Source: Planctomycetaceae bacterium
Lineage (GTDB): Bacteria; Planctomycetota; Planctomycetia; Pirellulales; Thermoguttaceae
Direction of reading: 5' to 3'
DNA: 6,572 bases
NCBI GenBank assembly: GCA_031274045.1
Contig: JAISQS010000519.1
Location: forward strand, 1 to 6,572
This document shows, in pieces, positions 1 to 6,572 of the stretch (position 1 is the stretch's first letter; the number at the start of each line of letters is the position of its first letter). The notes under the pieces are model-generated. The model did not search any database, was not told the origin of the DNA, and saw nothing but the letters and a program-made list of their open reading frames with translations. The position numbers and the translations under genes are program-made.

Positions 1-36
1 TATACTTTTTACACTTGAAAATTCCCTTTCGCAATC

Positions 37-58
37 GTAACAAATATGATTTTGTTAC
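37..58. repeat. Small inverted repeat inside the left arm
   Basis: GTAACAAA at 37-44 and TTTGTTAC at 51-58 form a perfect 8-bp dyad around 6 bases. It occupies the part of the left arm where alignment to the right arm needs a gap, so it may be a local duplication within the element. An operator role is possible but nothing nearby supports it. Confidence 0.5.
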
Positions 59-146
59 CGATTTGAGCTACGGATATTGAGTCACAACCGACCCGCAACT
101 GGTACAAATTTCCCCACCCTTAATAACAACGAAGCTACCCCAGTCA

Positions 147-197
147 CGCGCCCTTATCCCCTTATTCATAATGCTTTAATAAGGGGATAAGGGCGCG
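147..197. repeat. Perfect 20-bp stem with 11-nt loop, core of the palindrome
   Basis: Bases 147-166 (CGCGCCCTTATCCCCTTATT) are exactly complementary to 178-197, with an 11-base loop at 167-177. It lies about 140 bp past the gspG stop on the transcribed strand and could stop or stabilise that transcript. No U-run follows the stem on either strand, so it is not a canonical intrinsic terminator. Confidence 0.85.
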
Positions 198-333
198 GAT
201 TGGGGGGAACATTGTGTTACTAAGGGAGAGGGAATCAATAACCAGTTGCGGATTGGTTGAGACTCAATATTGGTTATACAAATTTTCACGATGACATTTA
301 AAAAAAGGAATTATCAAGCGCAAAAAGTATAAA

Positions 334-825
334 CTATTTCCAATTGCCAATATCATCTTCCGTTCCATCTTGACAATCAGGACCCGGCGACCAGACATCA
401 AACGATCTGGTGTTGTGTTGACCCGGCGCATTATAACGATACTCGTTTTGCCATGGGTCTGTCTGTTGCAAAGTCCTTACATAAGGTCCACCCCAGTTCG
501 TCTGAGAAATTCCCGAAGGACACTCAAGAAGATCTTGCAACGACGACGGATATCTAGAGACATTTATGTGAAACGAATCTATTGCCACTTCAAGATTCGA
601 GATATATTGTTTTGTTGTTTTTATTTTGCCGCTTTCGAGAAAACTCGTATATGCCAAAACAGCCGCACCTGCCATTGCCAGCATGATAAACAACACCACC
701 ATCACTTCCACCAACGTAAACCCCTTTGCACTCTTCGCAAAAACAGCAGACCTCAAAACTGTCCGGTCTGACCACACTCGCACAAACTTACCGCCAAATC
801 TAACTTCATTATCGTTCTTTTTCAT
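334..825 (-). CDS. gspG: Type II secretion major pseudopilin, GspG-like
   Basis: This is a 163-residue type IV pilin-like protein. Residues 1-35 are a basic leader ending in AKSAKG. Prepilin peptidase would cut before Phe36, giving a mature start FTLVEVMVV with the conserved Glu at +5 (residue 40), followed by a hydrophobic helix to about residue 60. The C-terminal half carries the GspG signature: RYP (91-93), NWGGPYV (110-116), DPW (123-125), YRYNAPG (129-135), and an acidic loop ending DDIGNW, where family members bind calcium (candidates Asp150, Asp153, Asp157, Asp158). GspG is the main subunit of the periplasmic pseudopilus. The ATG is the first possible Met codon after an in-frame TAA at 856-858, but no ribosome site is visible; GTG at residue 17 or TTG at residue 24 would give leaders of more usual length. 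The Pro common near mature +22 is absent. Cys102 and Cys151 could form a disulfide. No other gsp genes are in view, so it may be an orphan or from a dispersed system. Confidence 0.88.
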   Translation of the reverse strand: MKKNDNEVRFGGKFVRVWSDRTVLRSAVFAKSAKGFTLVEVMVVLFIMLAMAGAAVLAYTSFLESGKIKTTKQYISNLEVAIDSFHINVSRYPSSLQDLLECPSGISQTNWGGPYVRTLQQTDPWQNEYRYNAPGQHNTRSFDVWSPGPDCQDGTEDDIGNWK

Positions 826-1287
826 TTTTTCAATTTTTCTGTTAAAGTTTTTATCTTACACCGAAGCCGGTACAGGCAATAAACTTCACCAACATACCAA
901 CCCGACAAATTACACCGCCTCATCGAGATAACCCAAATCAGCAACAATCCGAGATCTAAATCCGCCCAAAACCCACTCAACCAAAACCAAAGCAACACAA
1001 GACAGACAACCCCGAACACGAAACACATTCAACGCTCGATATTGTCGCATGTTTTTTTAATTCACGCAATAAAAAGTAAATTTTTTTGAGAATGTCACGC
1101 ACAAAAGACACAAAGGATATTTTTTTAACGCAGAAAGCGCGGAAGAACGGAAAACGCGGAAAGGATTAAAAGAGCGAAACGGATTTAATGGACAAAAAAT
1201 TTTAGAAGTTCATATTTCCGCGTTTTTCGTCTTTCCGCGCCTTCCGCGTTAAAAAAATTTTGAGAAAGAATTTTATTATTTTTTGCG
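826..1287. other. Intergenic region between the SNF2 gene and gspG
   Basis: I find no convincing gene in these 462 bp. The part nearest gspG is strongly C/A-rich on the plus strand: 961-1020 has only 8 G or T in 60. A 12-base dyad ACCGAAGCCGGT at 860-871 could form a small hairpin in a gspG leader RNA. No clear -10/-35 pair for gspG stands out. The part nearest the SNF2 stop holds the inverted repeat at 1120-1257. A 68-codon minus-strand frame (822-1028) overlaps the gspG start by ATGA, but it looks compositional rather than coding. Confidence 0.6.
1120..1257. repeat. Inverted repeat of CGCGGAAA-type units downstream of the SNF2 gene
   Basis: Arms 1120-1160 and 1217-1257, each 41 bp, match as inverted repeats at 36 of 41 positions. 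Both start with seven T followed by AACGC and run through purine-rich CGCGGAA/ACGGAAA units. The 56-bp centre (1161-1216) has more loose GGATTAAA/GGATTTAA-like words, and the left flank has ACAAAAGACACAAAGG. From memory, intergenic repeats of such short purine-rich words are common in some environmental bacteria. The exact word TTTTGAGAA flanks the region as direct copies at 1084-1092 and 1258-1266, which may be a target duplication or chance in AT-rich DNA. It lies 30 bp past the SNF2 stop, so a hairpin here could protect or end that transcript, though the stem is followed by A rather than U on the transcribed strand. Confidence 0.7.
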
Positions 1288-4200
1288 TTATGATTGCAAG
1301 ATGTCGATTAGTTCGTCTGCTGATAGTCGTGTTGCTTGGTCTGTTCCTTCCAGCAATTTGTCCGCGAGATTGCGTTTTTCGTTGTGCAGCCGCACGATTT
1401 TTTCCTCAATTGTCCCCTGCGTAATCAAGCGATACACCGTAACCGGTCGCGTCTGCCCGATACGATGCGCACGATCCGTCGCCTGATCCTCAACCGCAGG
1501 ATTCCACCATGGATCAGTATGAATCACATAATCCGCCGCCGTCAAATTCAAACCACTACCACCCGCCTTAATACTAATCAAAAACGCATCCGAATCACCC
1601 GATTGAAACGCGTCTACACGTTTTTGACGTTCGCGCTCCGGCACCGAACCATCAAGATATTGATACGAAATCCCCATCGAATCAAGCTCCGCACGCAATA
1701 ACTCAAGATGCTTGACAAATTGACTAAACACAAGAACCTTGTGCCGATTCTCCTTCAACTCCTGCATTATCTCACAAAACGCCTCCAACTTTGAACTCTC
1801 AATATCACTATCCGGCAAAACTAATTTCGCATTGCAACAAAGTTGACGCAACCTCGTCAGCACCGCCAAAATTTGTAATTGACCTTTGCCGGTATTTTTT
1901 TCGCGTATACTTTGCAACTCCTTAATCGCCTTCAATCGCGCCGCTTCATAGAGAGCCGTCTCTTTTTTGGACAACTCAATCTCACGAATTATCTCCGTCC
2001 TCGCAGGCAACTCTTCCAAAACCTGCGATTTGGTTCGCCGCAAAATAAACGGATGAATCAAACGCCGCAAAGAATTTTTTGCCGACACGGATCGATCACG
2101 TTGCACCGGCACCGCGAAACGACTCTCAAAAGATTTCTGCGAACCAAGAAGACCGGCATTAAGAAAACGAAACAAACTCCAAAGCTCAGTTAAATTATTC
2201 TCTATCGGCGTTCCCGTCATCGCAACACGAAAATCAGCACGCAACATCAAAACCGATTTTGCCCTTTGAGATTCAGGATTCTTGATCGCCTGCGATTCGT
2301 CAAGAATAATCGTCGCATATTCCTTTTTGGCAAAAGTCTCAATCTCCTGTTGCAACAACGTATAACTTGTAATCACAACATCACGCTTCTGCGCAGACGT
2401 TATCAAATTGTCGCGATCTTCTTTGGACGATCCGAATTTTGATGTGATTGATTGGACTCTTTTAATGTTCAATGACGGCGTGAATTTTTGCGCTTCGCGT
2501 TCCCAATTGAAACAGACCGATGTCGGCGCAACAACCAACGCCGGTCCCTTGTCCGCACGCAACAATAACAACGCCAAAGCCTGAACCGTTTTGCCAAGCC
2601 CCATGTCATCAGCCAAACAACAACCAACTCCCCACTTCGCACAACGAGCAAGCCAAGAATAACCTTCAAGTTGATAATCACGCAAATCACCAACAAATCC
2701 GGACGGAAACGGCGCACTATAATCACGCGCCTCAACTATACGACTCTTGACTTTTTTCCAAATTGGACTTGTCTGCAAACTCGGAACCGCATCAAAAAAA
2801 TCTTCAAGACCAGCCGCCGCGAGCGGATGTATTTGTAACTTTTTGTCCTTCGTGTTGGAAAGACGCTTCAACTCACAAAGACGCTTACGCAACTCATTCG
2901 TCAACGCAATAAATTTACGACCCTCCAACTTAATAAATCGATTGTCGCCACCCTCATCAACCAAATCAAGAAGACGTGAAATCTCTATCGACTCACCATC
3001 AACAACAAGCGAACCCTCCGCAGATAACCACTCATCCATCGACAAAAATTTCAAATTCAAATTAGAATACGTTGCCAACGACGACACCGAATATTTTTCC
3101 CCCTTAAACCAATAAACCTCAACATCACTACGCTTCACCGACGCAGGTTTGCTTTTTGTTTTTTTGGTTTTGGTTTTTTTTGCCGGAATCGATTCGAGCA
3201 ACTCGCTTGTTGGTGTCGATTCGTTTGACTCATTTGACTCAGCGGATTCGCTCTCTTCGTACTCTTTCAATTCAGATAAGAACGTCAACGTATCCGGCAA
3301 CGTCTCGAATAAATAGCAATCATTGGACAATGAAGTCGCTGATTTGAATGCTTGGAGTTGTGCGATGAACTGATCGCGTTTTTTTGACTCGGCATCAAGA
3401 TTACGTACAGAAAGTACCTTTTGACCGTCGGCATCGGAAATCATGCGGCTGCTGCCGACTCCCGGTCTGTGAGTTGCGGTTGTTGCTCCGAGCGGTTTGA
3501 CAAAAAATTCCGCTTGTAAACCTTCATCGCTGCTCGTGAGATACAAGTACAGTTTGTCATCACTCACAACTTCAGGTATCCCCGCAAACTCAATTTTCTC
3601 ATCCGTGTTAATTGTCACCACCGCCGACAACTTCCCAATCATACGCATCAAATTCGATTTCGCTTCTTTGGGAAAAGATTGACCGTCCGCACCGATCAGT
3701 TGACGAATCTGATTTTCAGTCTTCGTCAACTTGACAACCTTAAACCGATACTTCGACTCCTCTATCACAAAAAAATCTAACGTTGCGTCATTCGTAAAAA
3801 CCGCGCTGGAAATGTACACCGGTGACTTGAACTCCGTCAACGGAGGAGAAAATATAACTTGCAAATGATCGTCGCGTTCTTGTATCGCCATCTCGCATTG
3901 ACCCTTAAGCAACTCAACCCGCATCGATTTTCCGTCACCAGAAAACAGAAGCGGATGACCAACAAACTTCAACGCAATATCATCAGGAAATCGACAATTC
4001 GCCGACCTGCCATAACGACTAAATATCAACGACGCACAAATCTCACGATCCTGCTCCGAAATATCTTTGAGTGTATTTTGCTTCTTGAATAATTCTAATA
4101 ATGTTAGAAGTTTGTCTTTTGACCAACACTGCGATTTATTGTCCCATGTCTGTTCGCACGGCGTAAAATCTAGGCATAAATGACCATTGCTAAATTTTGT

Positions 4201-5973
4201 TACTTGCCAAACTAGCCGTGTTTTTTTTGAAGTTTTACTTGAATTGGACTTGTTGGCAGTTTTTGGAAAAGTGTCAACAAGTTGTTCCAAAGTGTTGATG
4301 AGTTGTTCCCATCTTGGGCGAGGTTTGAACATATCGCACAAAGGAGCCGACTTCGTTTTTTCACGGAAAGTTTTAACCCAATCTAAATTCTTTTTCGCAC
4401 AATCAATCGTCGGCGAAACTATATCAGGAATTTTTTGAGAAGAGTTATGCGGCGAGTTATATAGTCTATCAACAACTTCGCAAACCTCCGCAGCAACCCA
4501 AAAGAAATCGCCGCGATAGCTATCAACATTACTGAACGGGTAGGTTGCCAATAAATTCGTGTCGGGACTCAATTGATACCACACGGATTCGTACGCGAGC
4601 AGCAGCTTCGTAACCCAATGCAATTTTTCATCTCTTTCACAGGAATCTTTGAGCAATACTCGCGGCGAATACTGACTTGCCCAATTCAGCGCGATTCTGT
4701 TGAGCATGTACCAAGCTGTATTCAAATGCAAATCGACCGATTCTGTCAACTTGACCGAATTTTTCAAAATAGGTTTAAGAGTGTTCAATGTATGAAAAAT
4801 ACGACCGGCATGAATCTCGGCAAGACTTTGAAATATACCGGAAAGGAACGGAATCGTACAATTCTTCGTCAATACAAGATCGTACATTGCTCTGAAAGCT
4901 GAATCGTATTCCAATACCGCCTCCTTACTGTTTCCGGCAATAAATAACCGATGCGCTTTGAGCAAGAAATACGACAAATCACCGGGCAATCTATCAAGAC
5001 GAGCATCGAATAATTTACCCGAACAAAAAGCATAATCAATCAAAAGAATTTTTATCAATTTTTCATTTTCATCAACACGGGCAGTATCAAGCAAAATATC
5101 CCAAATATCATCCAAGCCCGACGATAACAGATAAGTAGATTCATTCAATAAATATTGACAAATCAACAAACGGCAATTGTGATCAGAACTGACAAACCAA
5201 TATTGCGTATTTTTTGATGTACAAAATTTTAGTATATTCCCAAAGTAATCAAATGGATTATTTTGTAGAGAAGGGCGTGATTGACGGTATTCGTGTTCCG
5301 TGAACATGAAATTTATACCGTTGTCCATTCCGAGAATTAAGTTGTGCCGGAGTTCGCGGTAAAAATCTTCGGTGGTTTTGGGAGCCGTTTGTGCAAGTAT
5401 GATTCGGTGTTTCTCCGGCAGCCGTTCTTGGTCTAGAAAGTACATTCCTTTGATGGTCTGGAAGACGGCGATTGAGTATTGAATGTATTTGTTTGATTCG
5501 ACGAGTCGTTTTATGATTTGTTCGCGGTTTGGGTGGCGGTAGTGTATCCGTTTGCCTGCTGCTGGTTCGAGCCATTTGTCTTGGACAAGTTTCTGTATGT
5601 CCGATGTCAAAGAATCGGTTTTTGACGATTTTATTTTTTTAATTTTTTCATTTAGGGTTAATATTTCACCGCTCCTAAAGTATACGGTATCTTTGTTGCT
5701 AATAAATAGCGATTTTAAACGGGAAGTAAACGCGGTACAGTTTGAAATCGACGAACTGGTCGGCGCAAATGCGGATTTGTCCGGAAAAAGACTCAAACGA
5801 GCGAACATCTCACAAAGCCAAAGTTCCTGCATCGGCGAAGTATGAATTGCGGCGAGGTAGAGAATTTTCTGCTGATCTTCTGTGAGCGAGTCAAATTGTT
5901 CAAGAGAGTTGTCTGCAAGAGTAACATCTGTTACCTGATTGGCAACAGGTAACGACGAATTATTATTGGACAT
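1288..5973 (-). CDS. Large SNF2-family DEAD/DEAH-like ATPase (helicase-type translocase)
   Basis: This is a 1561-residue protein with a complete SNF2 motor at about 1095-1545: DYQLEGYSWL (1099-1108), Walker A DDMGLGKT (1122-1129, Lys1128), VVAPTSV (1147-1153), Walker B DESQ (1225-1228), MTGTPIEN (1252-1259), VLVFSQF (1413-1419), KAGGSGLNLTAAD (1469-1481), and QATDRAHRIGQ (1497-1507) with arginine fingers Arg1501 and Arg1504. All catalytic residues are present. Residues about 585-1080 resemble the conserved region ahead of the motor in long bacterial SNF2 proteins (VGHPLLF at 671-677, VKPLG at 825-829, LLDLVDEG at 1001-1008). Residues 1-560 are mostly helical-looking, with a TPR-like stretch near 334-366, and I do not recognise them. 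The family uses ATP to move along duplex DNA and displace or remodel bound protein; the target here is unknown. ATG is the first possible Met codon because an in-frame TAA lies at 5983-5985; no Shine-Dalgarno is visible. Neighbours give no functional clue. Confidence 0.95.
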   Translation of the reverse strand: MSNNNSSLPVANQVTDVTLADNSLEQFDSLTEDQQKILYLAAIHTSPMQELWLCEMFARLSLFPDKSAFAPTSSSISNCTAFTSRLKSLFISNKDTVYFRSGEILTLNEKIKKIKSSKTDSLTSDIQKLVQDKWLEPAAGKRIHYRHPNREQIIKRLVESNKYIQYSIAVFQTIKGMYFLDQERLPEKHRIILAQTAPKTTEDFYRELRHNLILGMDNGINFMFTEHEYRQSRPSLQNNPFDYFGNILKFCTSKNTQYWFVSSDHNCRLLICQYLLNESTYLLSSGLDDIWDILLDTARVDENEKLIKILLIDYAFCSGKLFDARLDRLPGDLSYFLLKAHRLFIAGNSKEAVLEYDSAFRAMYDLVLTKNCTIPFLSGIFQSLAEIHAGRIFHTLNTLKPILKNSVKLTESVDLHLNTAWYMLNRIALNWASQYSPRVLLKDSCERDEKLHWVTKLLLAYESVWYQLSPDTNLLATYPFSNVDSYRGDFFWVAAEVCEVVDRLYNSPHNSSQKIPDIVSPTIDCAKKNLDWVKTFREKTKSAPLCDMFKPRPRWEQLINTLEQLVDTFPKTANKSNSSKTSKKTRLVWQVTKFSNGHLCLDFTPCEQTWDNKSQCWSKDKLLTLLELFKKQNTLKDISEQDREICASLIFSRYGRSANCRFPDDIALKFVGHPLLFSGDGKSMRVELLKGQCEMAIQERDDHLQVIFSPPLTEFKSPVYISSAVFTNDATLDFFVIEESKYRFKVVKLTKTENQIRQLIGADGQSFPKEAKSNLMRMIGKLSAVVTINTDEKIEFAGIPEVVSDDKLYLYLTSSDEGLQAEFFVKPLGATTATHRPGVGSSRMISDADGQKVLSVRNLDAESKKRDQFIAQLQAFKSATSLSNDCYLFETLPDTLTFLSELKEYEESESAESNESNESTPTSELLESIPAKKTKTKKTKSKPASVKRSDVEVYWFKGEKYSVSSLATYSNLNLKFLSMDEWLSAEGSLVVDGESIEISRLLDLVDEGGDNRFIKLEGRKFIALTNELRKRLCELKRLSNTKDKKLQIHPLAAAGLEDFFDAVPSLQTSPIWKKVKSRIVEARDYSAPFPSGFVGDLRDYQLEGYSWLARCAKWGVGCCLADDMGLGKTVQALALLLLRADKGPALVVAPTSVCFNWEREAQKFTPSLNIKRVQSITSKFGSSKEDRDNLITSAQKRDVVITSYTLLQQEIETFAKKEYATIILDESQAIKNPESQRAKSVLMLRADFRVAMTGTPIENNLTELWSLFRFLNAGLLGSQKSFESRFAVPVQRDRSVSAKNSLRRLIHPFILRRTKSQVLEELPARTEIIREIELSKKETALYEAARLKAIKELQSIREKNTGKGQLQILAVLTRLRQLCCNAKLVLPDSDIESSKLEAFCEIMQELKENRHKVLVFSQFVKHLELLRAELDSMGISYQYLDGSVPERERQKRVDAFQSGDSDAFLISIKAGGSGLNLTAADYVIHTDPWWNPAVEDQATDRAHRIGQTRPVTVYRLITQGTIEEKIVRLHNEKRNLADKLLEGTDQATRLSADELIDILQS
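3130..3270 (-). other. Acidic then basic low-complexity linker in the SNF2 protein
   Basis: Residues 902-948 start with a Ser/Glu/Asn run (902-929, with SNESNEST) and switch to a Lys/Thr/Ser run (931-948, KKTKTKKTK). The segment separates two conserved blocks of the region before the motor, so it is probably a disordered, lineage-specific insertion. The basic half could touch nucleic acid. Its DNA is slippage-prone: long T/G runs on the plus strand at 3150-3182. Confidence 0.7.
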
Positions 5974-5982
5974 AATTAATTG

Positions 5983-6080
5983 TTAAGATGATATTGAGTG
6001 TTAAAGTAATATTAAGGTATTATGTTAAGGTATTAAAGTGATGTTGAGTGGTTGAAGTAATATTGAACGGTTGAAGCAAC
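5983..6080. repeat. Degenerate short tandem repeats upstream of the SNF2 start
   Basis: On the plus strand related units follow one another: 5983-6000, 6001-6017, 6033-6051, 6052-6070 and a partial copy at 6071-6080, with approximate consensus TTRAAGTRATATTGAGYGG. TTAAGGTATTA is repeated exactly at 6012-6022 and 6025-6035, and GGTTGAAG at 6050-6057 and 6069-6076. The array ends 10 bp before the SNF2 ATG, so it must overlap that gene's leader and probably its promoter. It could be a decayed minisatellite or an array of protein-binding sites; the sequence alone does not decide. Confidence 0.6.
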
Positions 6081-6177
6081 GCAATAATTGAGCCGCGCAA
6101 CGACAACCGACAAGCTGGAACGCAGGTATTCCGTCTGTATTTTTGTCGTGTTGTTGTGTGATTTTGTTTTTTTGTGT

Positions 6178-6195
6178 TGTGGTTATTGTGGTTAT
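6178..6195. repeat. 9-bp tandem duplication across the accC stop
   Basis: TGTGGTTAT occurs twice in a row (6178-6186, 6187-6195). The accC stop TAA (6194-6192) lies in one copy, and the other supplies a second in-frame TAA at 6185-6183. This looks like replication slippage in a T/G-rich tract. Confidence 0.7.
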
Positions 6196-6572
6196 TTTTT
6201 TGTGGATTTTGGTATGAATTTTCTTTCGATTAGGAGAGTGTCGATTTGACCTGATTGAAATTCTTTGCTTTCGAGAATTTTTATTTGCAATGATTTTGAT
6301 GTTTTTATTCCGTCAACAACCAACTCCTTCAAACAACGTCTCATTGAGTTAATGGCATCCATTCTTGTTGGTTGAATTACGATTAGTTTTCCGATCATTG
6401 AGTCGTACATTGGACTGACTATGTATCCTGCGTGAACATGCGAATCAAACCTTACACCAAATCCGCCCGGCACAATCAACCGCTCAATTTTGCCCGGACA
6501 AGGTCGAAAATTATACTCGGGGTCTTCGGCGTTTATTCGACATTCGATAGCATGACCGTTCTGTTTAACATC
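6192..6572 (-). CDS. accC: Biotin carboxylase subunit of acetyl-CoA carboxylase, C-terminal part
   Basis: The frame is open to the window edge, giving the last 126 residues; the start and most of the ATP-grasp domain lie beyond 6572. AccC carboxylates biotin on the carrier protein AccB, using ATP and bicarbonate, as the first half-reaction of malonyl-CoA formation in the cytoplasm. Visible family motifs are GHAIECRINAEDP (visible residues 6-18), RPCPGKI (23-29), PGGFGVRFDSH (35-45, whose Arg corresponds to E. coli Arg338 of the active site), YDSMIGKLI, and a DGIKT segment near the end. The end point agrees with stand-alone AccC, with no fused biotin-carrier domain. Pyruvate carboxylase or propionyl-CoA carboxylase subunits share these motifs, so substrate assignment rests on similarity to AccC. 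A small substitution is SPMYDSM where many members have PPYYDSM. An internal TTG at 6479 is not a start. Confidence 0.93.
   Translation of the reverse strand, partial: DVKQNGHAIECRINAEDPEYNFRPCPGKIERLIVPGGFGVRFDSHVHAGYIVSPMYDSMIGKLIVIQPTRMDAINSMRRCLKELVVDGIKTSKSLQIKILESKEFQSGQIDTLLIERKFIPKSTKK

Larger units (their letters stand above)
1..331. repeat. Long imperfect palindrome, MITE-like inverted-repeat element
   Basis: The whole stretch folds back on itself. The outer arms 1-29 and 303-331 match as inverted repeats at 25 of 29 positions and begin with an exact TATACTTTTT / AAAAAGTATA pair. Middle arms 74-103 and 241-270 match at 27 of 30. The core 147-166 pairs perfectly with 178-197. Between these arms the similarity continues with small indels, and the left half is about 12 bp longer. 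There is no credible open reading frame inside. A palindromic, gene-free element with terminal inverted repeats beside a gene end fits a non-autonomous miniature transposable element, but it could also be a large intergenic RNA hairpin. The left boundary may lie outside the window, so a target-site duplication cannot be checked; the TA at the visible ends would suit TA-targeting transposases. Its right end is 2 bp from the gspG stop. Confidence 0.7.

Noticed and set aside
147..197. The strong hairpin as a standard Rho-independent terminator for gspG.
   Set aside because: No T-run follows the stem on the transcribed strand, and it is the centre of a much larger palindrome.
822..1028. A 68-codon minus-strand frame with a hydrophobic start, overlapping the gspG ATG by ATGA.
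   Set aside because: Its Val/Leu/Trp/Cys/Phe-rich sequence is what any frame through an 87% G+T strand would encode. It has no ribosome site and no recognisable family.
1..1287. CRISPR array or tRNA genes in the intergenic repeats.
   Set aside because: Repeats are inverted and irregular with no evenly spaced direct units and spacers, and no cloverleaf with a TTC-loop sequence was found.
2469..2735. An 88-codon minus-strand frame over the SNF2 Walker A region.
   Set aside because: It is a Val/Arg/Leu-rich shadow of the G/T-rich coding block. The real frame here carries intact helicase motifs.
5258..5575. A 105-codon alternative minus-strand frame inside the SNF2 gene.
   Set aside because: It is an out-of-frame shadow rich in Arg, Thr, Pro and His, produced by the A/C-rich coding block. 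The SNF2 frame over the same stretch is continuous.
1288..5973. The SNF2 protein as part of a defence system such as DISARM or Zorya.
   Set aside because: No methylase, nuclease, phospholipase D-like or motor-channel partner gene is present. The visible neighbours are accC and gspG.
6100..6149. A hairpin from ACGACAA (6100-6106) and TTGTCGT (6143-6149) between accC and the SNF2 gene.
   Set aside because: It has only 7 pairs around a 36-base loop with a weak inner GGAA/TTCC pairing, which is not enough to call a terminator or riboswitch.

Overview
The window carries three protein genes, all read from the minus strand, separated by repeat-bearing intergenic DNA. In transcription order (high to low coordinate) they are: the C-terminal part of a biotin carboxylase gene (accC, cut by the window edge), a 1561-residue SNF2-family ATPase, and a 163-residue major pseudopilin of the GspG type. 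A Gram-negative bacterium is implied, because GspG belongs to type II secretion. The long SNF2 protein, the 35-residue prepilin leader, the absence of clear Shine-Dalgarno sequences and the GC content (moderate by eye) are compatible with a Planctomycetes/Verrucomicrobia/Lentisphaerae-type organism. That placement is a guess from general gene character, not a demonstrated assignment.

Layout: 1-331 is a long imperfect palindrome, MITE-like, whose right end lies 2 bp from the gspG stop codon. 334-825 is gspG. 826-1287 is intergenic: a very C/A-rich stretch, then a second, unrelated inverted repeat (1120-1257) built from CGCGGAAA-like units. 1288-5973 is the SNF2 gene. 5974-6191 is intergenic, with degenerate short tandem repeats (about 5983-6080) just upstream of the SNF2 start and a strongly T/G-rich tract behind accC. 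6192-6572 is the 3' part of accC.

The genes do not form an obvious pathway. AccC serves fatty-acid synthesis, GspG serves secretion, and the SNF2 protein is probably a DNA- or nucleoprotein-remodelling translocase. Gaps of 218 and 462 bp argue against a tight operon. I see no convincing defence system, CRISPR array, tRNA or rRNA.

The most unusual signal is compositional. Both coding and non-coding DNA are divided into alternating blocks rich in G+T or in A+C on one strand. Inside the single SNF2 reading frame this makes third codon positions switch between almost all A/C and mostly G/T. Hand counts are given in the findings.
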